Below are positions 33,734-43,791 of a stretch of DNA of 64,000 bases, one piece after another; within the stretch, counting starts at the first letter, position 1, and each line of letters opens with the position of its first letter. The position numbers and the translations under genes were made by a program. A model generated the notes under the pieces. It worked only from the letters and a program-made list of their open reading frames with translations, made no database searches and was not told the DNA's origin. The DNA comes from JALZKA01 sp033856515 (GTDB lineage: Bacteria; Actinomycetota; Thermoleophilia; Solirubrobacterales; 70-9): positions 118,607-182,606 of the forward strand of contig JAWVEY010000050.1 in assembly GCA_033856515.1 (NCBI GenBank). The letters run 5' to 3'.

Positions 33734-34394
33734 GCCAAAGCTCCGCGTCGGGTCGTCTCAAATAGGTCGGCTTGATCTCTGCGAGCGGCCCGGCTTCAGC
33801 ACCTGTGGCGAGGAGGCAGACGTGCCGCGCCCGCACCCGGTGCGCCCCATCTTCATCGGCCGGGACCTCTGCCCCGGAGGCTTCGAGCTCGCTCCGAAAG
33901 CGTACTGCGCCATCGCCGACTGCAAGGACCGGCGCGCCCTCTTCGCGCAGGCGGCTGGCGAGGTCTCCCGGCGAGCCCACGGACGCCTCCCAGACTTCAG
34001 CCTCGCCCTCATACAGCGCCGCGAACACCTCGTCTCGCTTGGCGTCGATCACGGCGAGGACCGGCGACGCCCCGGCGGACCCAGCCGCCAGAGCACGCAG
34101 CGACGAAACGCCGGTGAGGGCCATGCCCCTGGACTGCGCGAGACCCCGGGCGGTCGCGATTCCGATCCGCAGGCCGGTGAAGGTGCCCGGACCCAGGCCG
34201 ACTGCGATCCGATCGACCGAGTCCCAGCCGGTCTCACCTATTACCTCCTCGACCACAGTCAGCAGCTCTCGTGCGTGCCGCGGGCGACCGGTCGGATCAG
34301 GGTCCACCGTCCGCTCGCAGGTGACGTCGCGCCCGGCGGTAAGCGCAACGCTCAGATGCGCCGTGGAGCTGTCGAAACCAAGTACCCGTTGCAC
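33699..34394 (-). CDS. tsaB: tRNA threonylcarbamoyladenosine biosynthesis protein TsaB
   Basis: A 231-residue ASKHA-fold partner of TsaD. VLGFDSSTAHLSVAL opens the protein; VGLGPGTFTGLRIGIATARGLA is the hallmark and VLAVIDAKRDEVFAALY follows. The GTG at 34394 is chosen because the -10 box TACGCT ends 7 bases upstream, and it gives the right first strand. It is the first gene of the tsaB-rimI-tsaD-grx-rex-ligase run. Confidence 0.94.
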   Translation of the reverse strand: MQRVLGFDSSTAHLSVALTAGRDVTCERTVDPDPTGRPRHARELLTVVEEVIGETGWDSVDRIAVGLGPGTFTGLRIGIATARGLAQSRGMALTGVSSLRALAAGSAGASPVLAVIDAKRDEVFAALYEGEAEVWEASVGSPGDLASRLREEGAPVLAVGDGAVRFRSELEASGAEVPADEDGAHRVRARHVCLLATGAEAGPLAEIKPTYLRRPDAELWRERDRGTTSDR

Positions 34395-34401
34395 GAGCTT
34401 G

Positions 34402-34411
34402 AGCGTACGCT
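34402..34411. promoter_or_regulatory. Palindromic bidirectional -10 element
   Basis: AGCGTACGCT is a perfect palindrome. On the minus strand TACGCT ends 7 bases before the tsaB GTG. On the plus strand TACGCT (34406-34411) lies 11 bases before ATG 34423 and 23 before ATG 34435 of the lipoprotein gene. One symmetric -10 box may serve both genes. Confidence 0.5.
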
Positions 34412-34434
34412 CACCGCGGCCGATGATTGTGAGC

Positions 34435-34713
34435 ATGAGAGGTCCTCGAAAGCCTGTTGCAGCGGCTGTAGCCCTCGCGCTCTCGCTTGGAGCAGGCGCG
34501 GCCGGATGCGGGGACGAGGCCCCAGAGGTCACTCCTGCGAGCCAGGAAGAGATTCAGCAGGACGTGAACGATGCGCTCGACGCCACGGAGAAAGGCAAGA
34601 AGGCGCAAAAGCGCGCCGACAAGCAGGCCGAACAGGCCCAGGAGGACGTTACGGACGCGCTCGATGACGCCCAGGAGCAGGCCGAGAGCGACATCGAGAA
34701 CCCGTCCTATTGA
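34435..34713 (+). CDS. Small coiled-coil lipoprotein
   Basis: A 92-residue predicted lipoprotein. The signal (MRGPRKPVAAAVALALSLGAG) ends in lipobox GAAGC. The mature chain is almost wholly charged helix (EEIQQDVNDALDATEKGKKAQKRADKQ), so a coiled coil tethered to the membrane is likely. ATG 34423 is an alternative start. It sits on the opposite strand between tsaE and tsaB, splitting an otherwise collinear tsa set, and overlaps the tsaE end by 7 bases. Confidence 0.72.
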   Translation: MRGPRKPVAAAVALALSLGAGAAGCGDEAPEVTPASQEEIQQDVNDALDATEKGKKAQKRADKQAEQAQEDVTDALDDAQEQAESDIENPSY

Positions 34714-35150
34714 CCCTGGGCAGCCGCCTCTGTCCACTCAACGTCCAACTCACGCTGGTCGCCCCCGGCGTGGCTGATCTCCACCCTGACGGCAGGCTCG
34801 GGCAACTCGCCGGCGGCGACAGCCGGCCACTCGACGAACGCCACGGCGTCCGGCGTCAGATAGTCGTCCAATAGGCCCTCCTCTTCGGACCCCATGTCCG
34901 CCAGGCGATAGAGGTCCAGGTGGGCGACCGCGAGCCCGCCCGGGGTCTCGTAGCGCCTGCCGATCGTGAATGTTGGCGACACGACGGGGCCTTCGACGCC
35001 GAGCGCGCGGCATGCGCCGCGCACGAACGTTGTTTTGCCCGCACCCAGCTCGCCGATGACCAGAACGAGATCGCCAGGCTCGAGCCTCGCGGCAACCTCG
35101 GCCCCGGCCCGTTCGGTCTGAGCGGAGCTCTGCGTCCGGGTGGTGCTCAC
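34707..35150 (-). CDS. tsaE: tRNA threonylcarbamoyladenosine ATPase TsaE
   Basis: A 147-residue P-loop ATPase. Walker A is GELGAGKTT, SPTFTIGRRYE and HLDLYRL are TsaE signatures, and VAFVEWP is the C-terminal motif. It supports turnover of the TsaB-TsaD complex. The ATG overlaps the end of the uracil-DNA glycosylase gene by 4 bases, so fmdB-like, udg and tsaE form one run. Confidence 0.94.
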   Translation of the reverse strand: MSTTRTQSSAQTERAGAEVAARLEPGDLVLVIGELGAGKTTFVRGACRALGVEGPVVSPTFTIGRRYETPGGLAVAHLDLYRLADMGSEEEGLLDDYLTPDAVAFVEWPAVAAGELPEPAVRVEISHAGGDQRELDVEWTEAAAQGQ

Positions 35151-35794
35151 CCGAACAGGTCGAGCTGATCGGCAGGGTCGATGGCGGGCTCCGCCTCATC
35201 AGCCTGAGGGAGCGCCTCGGCTAGAAGCGCGGGCAGCTTTGCGAAGTCCTCGCGAAGGGTGTCCTTCATGGAAGGGGTGCGCAGGGCGGCTGCTGGGTGA
35301 AGGAGCGGGAACAAGAACACCGTTCGTCCCCCCAGCTCATGGACCTGAGGGGTCCCGCGCACCCTCGTGATGCCGGTCGGGTTGCCGCTCAGAAGCTTCG
35401 TCGCGAAGTTGCCCAGGGTGGCAATGACAGTGGGCTCGATCAACGCGATCTGCTTCCACAGATACGGCTGGCACGCATCGATCTCGTTGGGCATCGGGTC
35501 CCGGTTGCCGGGCGGTCGCGACTTGAGCACGTTGGCGATGAAGACGTCCTCTCGCGACATGCCGATCTCGCCGAGCAGCTCGGAAAGAAGCTGGCCCCCC
35601 CGGCCCACGAACGGCAGCCCTTGGCGATCCTCCTCTGCGCCGGGGGCCTCGCCAACGAACATCAGCTCGGCATCCGCATTGCCCGCCCCGAAGACGGTCT
35701 TTGTGCGGGTCTCGGCAAGCGGGCAGAGCGCGCAGTTCGAAACCTCGCGATAGAGAGCGACGAGCCCTTCGCGACGCCCCTCGGCGTCACTCAC
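35147..35794 (-). CDS. Family 4 (type a) uracil-DNA glycosylase, altered Fe-S ligand
   Basis: A 215-residue DNA repair enzyme removing uracil. Motif A is GEAPGAEEDRQGLPFVGRGG and motif B LLHPAAALR. The Fe-S region starts NCALCPLAE (Cys21, Cys24), and Cys108 lies in EIDACQPY. The third expected Cys, in the usual KCRPP motif, is Ser92 (NVLKSRPPGNRDP). The cluster would have three Cys ligands or a substitute. The GTG at 35794 overlaps the FmdB stop. Confidence 0.88.
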   Translation of the reverse strand: MSDAEGRREGLVALYREVSNCALCPLAETRTKTVFGAGNADAELMFVGEAPGAEEDRQGLPFVGRGGQLLSELLGEIGMSREDVFIANVLKSRPPGNRDPMPNEIDACQPYLWKQIALIEPTVIATLGNFATKLLSGNPTGITRVRGTPQVHELGGRTVFLFPLLHPAAALRTPSMKDTLREDFAKLPALLAEALPQADEAEPAIDPADQLDLFG

Positions 35795-36078
35795 GATCCA
35801 CCGGGCTTGGCGCTCCCGCCCTTCTTCGCCTCGCGTGCCTTTTGCCGAGTCTCTTTGAACTGTTTCTTCGTCTCGGCATGAAGCTTCGCGTTCCGCACTT
35901 CCTGCTGGCGGGCGGCGCCGACCGTCTTGACCAGCTTCCAGGGCGCCCCCGGAACCGAGAGGACACGGTGTGTCTCGGCGGAGCCGCACAGGCGGCATTC
36001 AGTGCTCTCGGTGCCCGCGGCCACGAGGTCCTCGAAGCGCTCGCCACAAGCGTCACAATCGAACTCGTACATCGGCAT
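35791..36078 (-). CDS. FmdB-type zinc ribbon protein
   Basis: A 95-residue protein. MPMYEFDCDACGERFE and TECRLCGS give the four-Cys zinc ribbon of the FmdB regulatory family. The lysine-rich helical tail (ETKKQFKETRQKAREAKK) could bind nucleic acid. Its role is unknown. TAGTTT (36091-36086) ends 7 bases before the ATG, making this a likely leaderless first gene of the fmdB-udg-tsaE run. Confidence 0.88.
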   Translation of the reverse strand: MPMYEFDCDACGERFEDLVAAGTESTECRLCGSAETHRVLSVPGAPWKLVKTVGAARQQEVRNAKLHAETKKQFKETRQKAREAKKGGSAKPGGS

Positions 36079-36085
36079 AACGGGG

Positions 36086-36091
36086 AAACTA
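36086..36091 (-). promoter_or_regulatory. -10 box (TAGTTT) of the fmdB-udg-tsaE operon
   Basis: TAGTTT on the minus strand is followed by 7 bases (CCCCGTT) and the ATG at 36078; leaderless spacing. No clear -35. Confidence 0.4.
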
Positions 36092-36178
36092 CACTTGAGG
36101 GAGCCGCGACCCCAAGGGCGTGGACTCAGGACTCGATCAGTACCGCCATACCGTCACACCAGCCGTCTGGATTCTCCC

Positions 36179-36967
36179 GTGCGAGAACTGGAACGCGATC
36201 ACACCGACACCGCCACTTCTGCGCCCGCCCTCGCGGGTCGCGTCGCCGTGGTCGGCGCGGGCCGGGCCGGCGGCTCGCTCGCGAGCGCCGCGAGGGCCGG
36301 GGGCATGGAGGTCCAGGCCGGGTCCCGCGAGGTCGACCCGGCCGGCGCCTCGATCGTCCTCTTGTGCGTCCCCGACGACGCGATCCGCGAAGCGTGTGAG
36401 GCCGCCGCTCCGTCGCTCGCGTCCGGCACCTTCGTCGGCCACGTCAGCGGCGCGACGGGACTCGATGCGCTTGCTTCGGCCGCCGACGCCGGTTGCGAGA
36501 CCTTCTCGCTCCACCCGCTCCAGACGATTCCGACTTCCCAGACCGACCTCTCCGGCGCGCCGTGCGCGATCTCGGCGTCGAGCCCCGAAGGGATGATTTT
36601 GGCGCGCGGGCTTGCGGAACGCCTCGGGATGCGGCCGTTCGACGTGCCCGAGGAGGGCCGGGCCGCCTATCACGCAGCAGCCTCGATTGCGTCCAACTTC
36701 CTGATCGCGCTGGAAGAGTCCGCGGCGCAGCTGATGAAGTCCGCCGGCGTCGAGGACCCTCGCGAGATCCTGGCGCCGCTCGTCCTGCGCACCGCCGCGA
36801 ACTGGGCGGACTCGGGAGCCGCGGCCCTCACGGGACCGATCTCACGGGGCGACGAAGAGACCGTCGCTCGTCACCTCGAGGCGCTTGCCGAGCGGGCGCC
36901 CGAGCTGCGCCCCCTCTACGAGGCGCTGGCCGAACGCACCCGCAAGCTTGGAAAGGGGTCCCGATGA
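36179..36967 (+). CDS. Rossmann/DUF2520 NADP-dependent reductase, candidate ketopantoate reductase
   Basis: A 262-residue protein: Rossmann domain (RVAVVGAGRAGGSLASAA, VLLCVPDDAI, FVGHVSGATGLDAL) and a helical DUF2520 domain (YHAAASIASNFLIALEESA, LRTAANWADSG). This is the ketopantoate-reductase/6PGDH-like plan. It overlaps panC by ATGA and no panE is nearby, so a role as ketopantoate reductase in pantothenate synthesis is inferred from context. The GTG at 36179 gives a normal-length protein; longer in-frame readings cross the fmdB promoter. Confidence 0.83.
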   Translation: MRELERDHTDTATSAPALAGRVAVVGAGRAGGSLASAARAGGMEVQAGSREVDPAGASIVLLCVPDDAIREACEAAAPSLASGTFVGHVSGATGLDALASAADAGCETFSLHPLQTIPTSQTDLSGAPCAISASSPEGMILARGLAERLGMRPFDVPEEGRAAYHAAASIASNFLIALEESAAQLMKSAGVEDPREILAPLVLRTAANWADSGAAALTGPISRGDEETVARHLEALAERAPELRPLYEALAERTRKLGKGSR

Positions 36968-37851
36968 CGACGATCCAGGTCGTCCGGACGGTCGCCGATC
37001 TGCGTGCCGCTCTCGAGCCGGCGCGCAGGAAGGGTGAATTGATCGGGCTCGTGCCGACGATGGGCGCGCTCCACGCAGGGCACCTCAGCCTGATCGATGC
37101 CGCACGAGAGCAGACCGACGTGGTCGTCATGAGCCTCTTCGTAAACCCCTCGCAGTTCGGCGAGGGCGAGGACCTTGAGTCTTATCCCCGCGACGAGGAG
37201 CGGGACCTGGAGCTGGCTGCCGAGGCAGGCGCCCAGATCGTCTTCGCTCCCGCCGCTGACGAGGTCTATCCGAAGGGCTTCACGACCCACGTTGAGGTCG
37301 AAGGGCTGACCGACGTCCTGTGTGGCGCCCCGTCCAGCCGCGGCGCGGAACACTTCCGCGGGGTCACGACGGTGGTCGCGAAGCTCCTCAACATGGCCTC
37401 ACCGGACTTCGTCTTCTTCGGCCAGAAGGACGCGCAGCAGGCGATCGTCGTCAAGCGCATGGCTCGCGACCTCGACTTCGGGGCCGAGGTCGTCGTCGTG
37501 CCTACCGTCCGCGAGCCCGACGGGCTCGCCATGAGCTCGCGAAACGCCTACCTCGACGAGGCAGAGCGCGAGCGCGCCACCGCGCTCAACCGCGCGCTCG
37601 TCGCGGCATCGGCAAGCCGCGGCGAGGGCGTCGGCGGCGCCCTTGACGCCGCTCGGGCGGTCCTGACCGAGGCCGAGATCGAGCCCGAGTACCTCGAGGC
37701 GCGATACGCGGACGACCTCGAGTCCGCTCAAAGCTTCAACGGACGGCCCGTCCTAGTGGCCGTCGCCGCGCGGGTCGGCAGGGCCCGCCTCATCGACAAC
37801 GTGGTCATCAACCCCGGCGATTCAGCCGACATTGAGAGGGAACAGGAGTAA
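36964..37851 (+). CDS. panC: Pantothenate synthetase
   Basis: A 295-residue ligase joining pantoate and beta-alanine with ATP. VPTMGALHAGHLSLI contains the HIGH-like motif, FVNPSQFGEGEDLESYPR and FFGQKDAQQ are diagnostic, and MSSRNAYLD is the KMSKS-like loop. Translation is coupled to the preceding reductase by ATGA, and panD begins 3 bases after its stop. Confidence 0.97.
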   Translation: MTTIQVVRTVADLRAALEPARRKGELIGLVPTMGALHAGHLSLIDAAREQTDVVVMSLFVNPSQFGEGEDLESYPRDEERDLELAAEAGAQIVFAPAADEVYPKGFTTHVEVEGLTDVLCGAPSSRGAEHFRGVTTVVAKLLNMASPDFVFFGQKDAQQAIVVKRMARDLDFGAEVVVVPTVREPDGLAMSSRNAYLDEAERERATALNRALVAASASRGEGVGGALDAARAVLTEAEIEPEYLEARYADDLESAQSFNGRPVLVAVAARVGRARLIDNVVINPGDSADIEREQE

Positions 37852-37854
37852 TCA

Positions 37855-38262
37855 ATGCAACGCCAGATGCTCAAGTCCAAGATCCACCGCGCGACGGTGA
37901 CCGGCTGCGACGTGGACTACGTCGGATCGATCACCATCGACCCCGAGCTGATGCAGGCCGCGGACCTGATTCCCAACGAGCAGGTTCACGTCTGGGACGT
38001 CACCAACGCCTCGCGCTTCGTTACCTACGTCATCGAAGGCGAACCGGGCAAGCGCGAGATGCAGGTGAACGGCGCCGCCGCCCACCTCACCCGCGAGGGC
38101 CACACGATCATCGTCGCCTCGTTCGGCGCCTACGACGAGTCGGACCTCGAGAACTACTCGCCGATCGCCGTCCACGTCGATGAGCGCAACGAGATCGCCC
38201 GCATCGACTCCCACCCCGAAGTCCTTTTGGATTCGCCGCTCGCAAGCGAGGCGTCGCTGTGA
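37855..38262 (+). CDS. panD: Aspartate 1-decarboxylase proenzyme
   Basis: A 135-residue pyruvoyl enzyme making beta-alanine. It self-cleaves between Gly24 and Ser25 (DYVGSITID) to form the pyruvoyl group. ATVTGCDVDYVGS and NGAAAHL are family signatures. The length is normal. GGAACAGGAG lies just upstream of the ATG, within the end of panC. It overlaps panB by GTGA. Confidence 0.97.
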   Translation: MQRQMLKSKIHRATVTGCDVDYVGSITIDPELMQAADLIPNEQVHVWDVTNASRFVTYVIEGEPGKREMQVNGAAAHLTREGHTIIVASFGAYDESDLENYSPIAVHVDERNEIARIDSHPEVLLDSPLASEASL

Positions 38263-39203
38263 GCTCGCGACCGCAGGAAGGCTCCCAGCCGCAGGGCGAC
38301 CGCAAGCCGGTGACCTTGCCGCAGCTCCGCGAGATGAAGGGGGCGGGCGAGCCGATCGTGATGGTCACGGCTTACGACCACCCCTCCGCGCAGGTCGTCG
38401 AGGAGGCCGGCGTGGACATGGTCCTGGTCGGCGACTCCGCCGCGATGACCGTGCTCGGCTACGACTCGACCGTGCCCGTCGGCATGGACGAGATGCTCAT
38501 GCTCGCCGCCGCGGTGCGCCGGGGTCTCCGCACGCCGTTCCTCATCGGCGACATGCCCTTCGGCTCGTACGAGCGCTCCGACGAGCAAGCCGTCGAGAAC
38601 GCGCTGCGGTTCATCAAGGAGGCCGGCTGTGATGCCGTGAAGCTCGAACGGGGCGGCTCTTCGGTCGACCGCGCCAAGGCCATCGTCAACGCGGGCATCC
38701 CGGTCATGGGCCACGTGGGCCTGACGCCGCAGACGGCGACCCAGCTGGGCGGCTACAAGGCTCAGGGCAAGACGGCCGAGCGGGCGGCGCAGATCGCCGA
38801 CGAGGCGCTCGCGCTTCAGGACGCGGGCTGCTTCGCGATCGTGTTCGAGGCCGTGCCCGCCGCGTTCACGGAGGCCATCATGGGCCGCATGGACATCCCC
38901 GTGATCGGGATCGGCGCCGGACACGACACGGACGGTCAGGTCCTGGTCTTCCACGACCTATTGGGCATCTTCGGCGGACACGCGGCGAAGTTCGTCAAGC
39001 GCTACGCGAACGTTCGCGAGGAGATGATCTCCGGCGTTTCCCAGTTCGCGGACGAGGTGCGCTCAGGCGCTTTCCCGGGGCCAGAGCACATCTACGCGAT
39101 CGAGCCGGCGGAGCTGTCCGAGTTCCGCGAGTACCTTGGCCAGCAGCGCGATGCAGAGGAAACCGGAACCTTCAGCCATTCCGATTGGGACTGGGGCCCC
39201 TAA
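38259..39203 (+). CDS. panB: 3-methyl-2-oxobutanoate hydroxymethyltransferase
   Basis: A 314-residue enzyme making ketopantoate from alpha-ketoisovalerate with methylene-tetrahydrofolate. MVTAYDHPSAQVVEEAGVDMVLVGDS, MPFGSY, GHVGLTPQT and IGIGAGHDTDGQVLVFHDLLG are all canonical. The GTG start overlaps the panD stop. It ends the four-gene pantothenate operon. Confidence 0.97.
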   Translation: MSSRPQEGSQPQGDRKPVTLPQLREMKGAGEPIVMVTAYDHPSAQVVEEAGVDMVLVGDSAAMTVLGYDSTVPVGMDEMLMLAAAVRRGLRTPFLIGDMPFGSYERSDEQAVENALRFIKEAGCDAVKLERGGSSVDRAKAIVNAGIPVMGHVGLTPQTATQLGGYKAQGKTAERAAQIADEALALQDAGCFAIVFEAVPAAFTEAIMGRMDIPVIGIGAGHDTDGQVLVFHDLLGIFGGHAAKFVKRYANVREEMISGVSQFADEVRSGAFPGPEHIYAIEPAELSEFREYLGQQRDAEETGTFSHSDWDWGP

Positions 39204-39239
39204 GAAGCGCCGATTTGCAGGGATTCTTGCGGTAACCAC

Positions 39240-39288
39240 CGGCACAGTCAGGGGTAGATGCCTGTGCCGTCCCGCATTGTGTCGGGAC
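39240..39288 (+). other. Two tandem hairpins in the leader before the DUF378 gene
   Basis: CGGCACAG (39240-39247) pairs with CTGTGCCG (39262-39269) across 14 bases. GTCCCG (39269-39274) pairs with CGGGAC (39283-39288) across 8 bases. The pair fills most of the 108-base gap between panB and the DUF378 gene. No U-run follows. It could be a panB terminator, a structured leader or an RNA of unknown class; I do not recognise a known riboswitch. Confidence 0.5.
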
Positions 39289-39311
39289 CAACCTAAAGCG
39301 AGGTATCGCTG

Positions 39312-39548
39312 ATGGAGACCCTCAAGAGATTCGAGCCGATTGCTCTTCTCGTCATGTTCCTCGGCGCCCTGAACTGGGGCATCATTGGAATCACCGACGG
39401 TGAGACCAACGTCCTCTCCGAGATCTTCGGAACCGGGACGCTGACCGACGTCGTCTACGTCGTGATCGGAGTCGCAGGGCTCGTCATGCTCCCGAGAGTG
39501 ATGGAGGCCTTCCACCTCTCCGGTGGCGCCCACCCCCGCGGCGTCTAA
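39312..39548 (+). CDS. DUF378 membrane protein
   Basis: A 78-residue membrane protein with two helices. It matches DUF378: LLVMFLGALNWGIIGI and VVYVVIGVAGLVML. GAGG lies about eight bases upstream of the ATG. Function unknown. A strong terminator follows. Confidence 0.85.
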   Translation: METLKRFEPIALLVMFLGALNWGIIGITDGETNVLSEIFGTGTLTDVVYVVIGVAGLVMLPRVMEAFHLSGGAHPRGV

Positions 39549-39572
39549 CCAACCAGAGACGTTACGTTCAGG

Positions 39573-39607
39573 CGAGCCGGGCCTTCGGGCCCGGCTCGTT
39601 TTGTTAG
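39573..39607 (+). terminator. Rho-independent terminator after the DUF378 gene
   Basis: CGAGCCGGGCC and GGCCCGGCTCG form a perfect 11-base stem with a stable TTCG loop (39573-39598), followed by TTTTGTTAG. This is the best intrinsic terminator in the window. Confidence 0.93.
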
Positions 39608-39623
39608 CGGGGTCAGACCCCGC
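39607..39623. repeat. REP-like palindrome GGGGTCAGACCCC
   Basis: GCGGGGTCAGACCCCGC is an eight-base inverted repeat around A. The same core appears twice more at 57268-57303. This core is, from memory, a common REP sequence tied to TnpA_REP (RAYT) transposases in diverse bacteria. It lies between the DUF378 terminator and the lipoprotein gene. Confidence 0.65.
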
Positions 39624-39630
39624 TCACACT

Positions 39631-40164
39631 TCAGGGACCGACGGGGACGTTCGAGCGCAAAGAGTCGAGCTTCCAGATGTCGTCATCGAGGACGAGCTCG
39701 GCCCGCAGCTCCTGGCCGTCGTAGATGCCGCCCTTGGGCTGCGCCAGCGCCTGCGCAACCGAGTCCGGGTTGATCACTACCTCGGTCACCCTGGCGTCGT
39801 CGGCTGGCTTGGCGGCCTTCTGCGCGGCCTCGCACCCAGCCGCGTCGCCATAGGAGCGGCGCAGGAAACGCTCCGTGACCGAATCGCCGCACGCGCTCGC
39901 CGGATCACCACCGGCAAGGACCACCGTGAGCGTCTTCACGATCTCGGCCTCGTCGTCAACCGGATCGGCGGCCGGCTCGTCGGCCTCGGCGCTGACGGTT
40001 TCCGTCCCGCTTACGCTCGTCCCGGTCTCAGCAGGCGCCGGCTCCTGGGAGCTCTCGTCGTCGCCGCAAGCGGCGAGGCCCGGCGCAACGGCGATCACGG
40101 CCGCCAGGGCCGCAAAGCGCCCCCGCAGCCGACCGCGAATCACCGTCAAGTCCTCGGTGCACAT
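39631..40164 (-). CDS. Predicted lipoprotein
   Basis: A 177-residue protein with an Arg-rich n-region, hydrophobic core and lipobox GLAAC. After an acidic Ser/Thr/Glu linker comes a domain of about 100 residues (EAEIVKTLTVVLAGGDPASACGDSVTERFLRRSYGD, AGCEAAQ, ELVLDDDIWKLDSL) that resembles NTF2-like lipoproteins of actinobacteria. Two Cys may pair. GTG at 40143 is a plausible shorter start; TAAGGT nine bases before the ATG at 40164 looks like a -10 box. Confidence 0.72.
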   Translation of the reverse strand: MCTEDLTVIRGRLRGRFAALAAVIAVAPGLAACGDDESSQEPAPAETGTSVSGTETVSAEADEPAADPVDDEAEIVKTLTVVLAGGDPASACGDSVTERFLRRSYGDAAGCEAAQKAAKPADDARVTEVVINPDSVAQALAQPKGGIYDGQELRAELVLDDDIWKLDSLRSNVPVGP

Positions 40165-40209
40165 GCGGACGGCACCTTAGCGAACCGTTAGGACCGCGTG
40201 AGCAATACG

Positions 40210-40248
40210 TAAGGTGCCAGGCACCACGCTTGGCGCCAGGCATCCTTA
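40210..40248. repeat. REP-like imperfect palindrome GGTGCCAGGCACC
   Basis: Outer arms TAAGGTGCC and GGCATCCTTA are near-complementary. The left half contains the perfect palindrome GGTGCCAGGCACC (40213-40225), the right half TTGGCGCCAGGCA. This motif is a second REP type known to me from genomes with RAYT transposases. It fills much of the 109-base gap 40165-40273. Confidence 0.6.
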
Positions 40249-40273
40249 ACAGTTGTCACGAGAGTGACACGTC

Positions 40274-40858
40274 CTACTTGAACTCGATCTCGCGGATGAT
40301 CTTGGCTGGGACGCCCGCGGCGATCGTCCCGGCCGGGATGTCCTGGAGGACCACAGAGTTCGCGCCGATCACCGCACGGTCGCCGATCGTCACGCCGCCA
40401 GTGACCACGCAGTTGACCCCGAACCAGCAGTTCGATCCGATCCTGACCTGCCCCCGCGCCTTGAATCCCTGCCACGTGATCGGCACCTCGGGGTCGTCGT
40501 AGCGGTGCTCGCCGTCGCCCACGAAGCAGCCGTTGGCGAACATCGTGTGGTCGCCTATCTCGATCAACTCGACCGCGGCGAGCATCACGTTGCGGTTGAG
40601 GAAGCAACCCTGGCCGATCCTGATCTCGGCCTTCGGCCCCAGCGTGACCCAGCAGCCGGGTTCGAACAGGGTGCCCTCCCCCACGCTGATTCGGCCCTCG
40701 TCGAGCCCGTCAAGCATCTCGCCCTCCAGAGGCCGGCGCACGAAGAAGCCACCCTCGGCCGCGTGAGCGTCCAGACGGCGACGCCGGTCGCGTGAGGAGT
40801 TCCGCTCGTACCAGGCGCGCTTTTGGCGCCACAGCTTCCACTGCTCGGGGGTCGGCAT
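40274..40858 (-). CDS. Hexapeptide-repeat acyltransferase
   Basis: A 194-residue left-handed beta-helix protein. Isoleucine-rich hexapeptides run from IRIGQGCFLN through IGSNCWFGVNCVVTGGVTIGDRAVIGANSVVLQDIPAGTIAAGVPAKII, with the catalytic-type His in DGEHRYDD. It is closest to sugar O-acetyltransferases (maltose/galactoside acetyltransferase class, WbbJ). The acceptor is unknown. It follows uvrA by 18 bases and may be read from the same promoter. Confidence 0.88.
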   Translation of the reverse strand: MPTPEQWKLWRQKRAWYERNSSRDRRRRLDAHAAEGGFFVRRPLEGEMLDGLDEGRISVGEGTLFEPGCWVTLGPKAEIRIGQGCFLNRNVMLAAVELIEIGDHTMFANGCFVGDGEHRYDDPEVPITWQGFKARGQVRIGSNCWFGVNCVVTGGVTIGDRAVIGANSVVLQDIPAGTIAAGVPAKIIREIEFK

Positions 40859-40876
40859 GCTGGAGAGCCTCTCAGA

Positions 40877-43759
<2,883 letters not shown>

Positions 43760-43766
43760 CCCTACG

Positions 43767-43791
43767 AGTCTAGGGATACGAACGGATGTTC
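43767..43791 (-). promoter_or_regulatory. uvrA promoter with LexA (SOS) box
   Basis: GAACGGATGTTC (43780-43791) fits the actinobacterial/Gram-positive SOS box GAACnnnnGTTC exactly. On the minus strand TAGACT (43772-43767) ends 7 bases before the uvrA ATG and serves as -10 box. The operator lies between the -35 and -10 positions, so LexA binding would block RNA polymerase. Confidence 0.82.

Noticed and set aside
36493..37851. A longer start giving a 452-residue panC fusion
   Set aside because: The extra N-terminus is an out-of-frame reading of the DUF2520 gene; the ATGA at 36964 and the normal PanC length fix the start.
39240..39310. Rho-independent terminator of panB
   Set aside because: Hairpins are present but no T-rich tract follows; listed as a structured element of unknown role instead.
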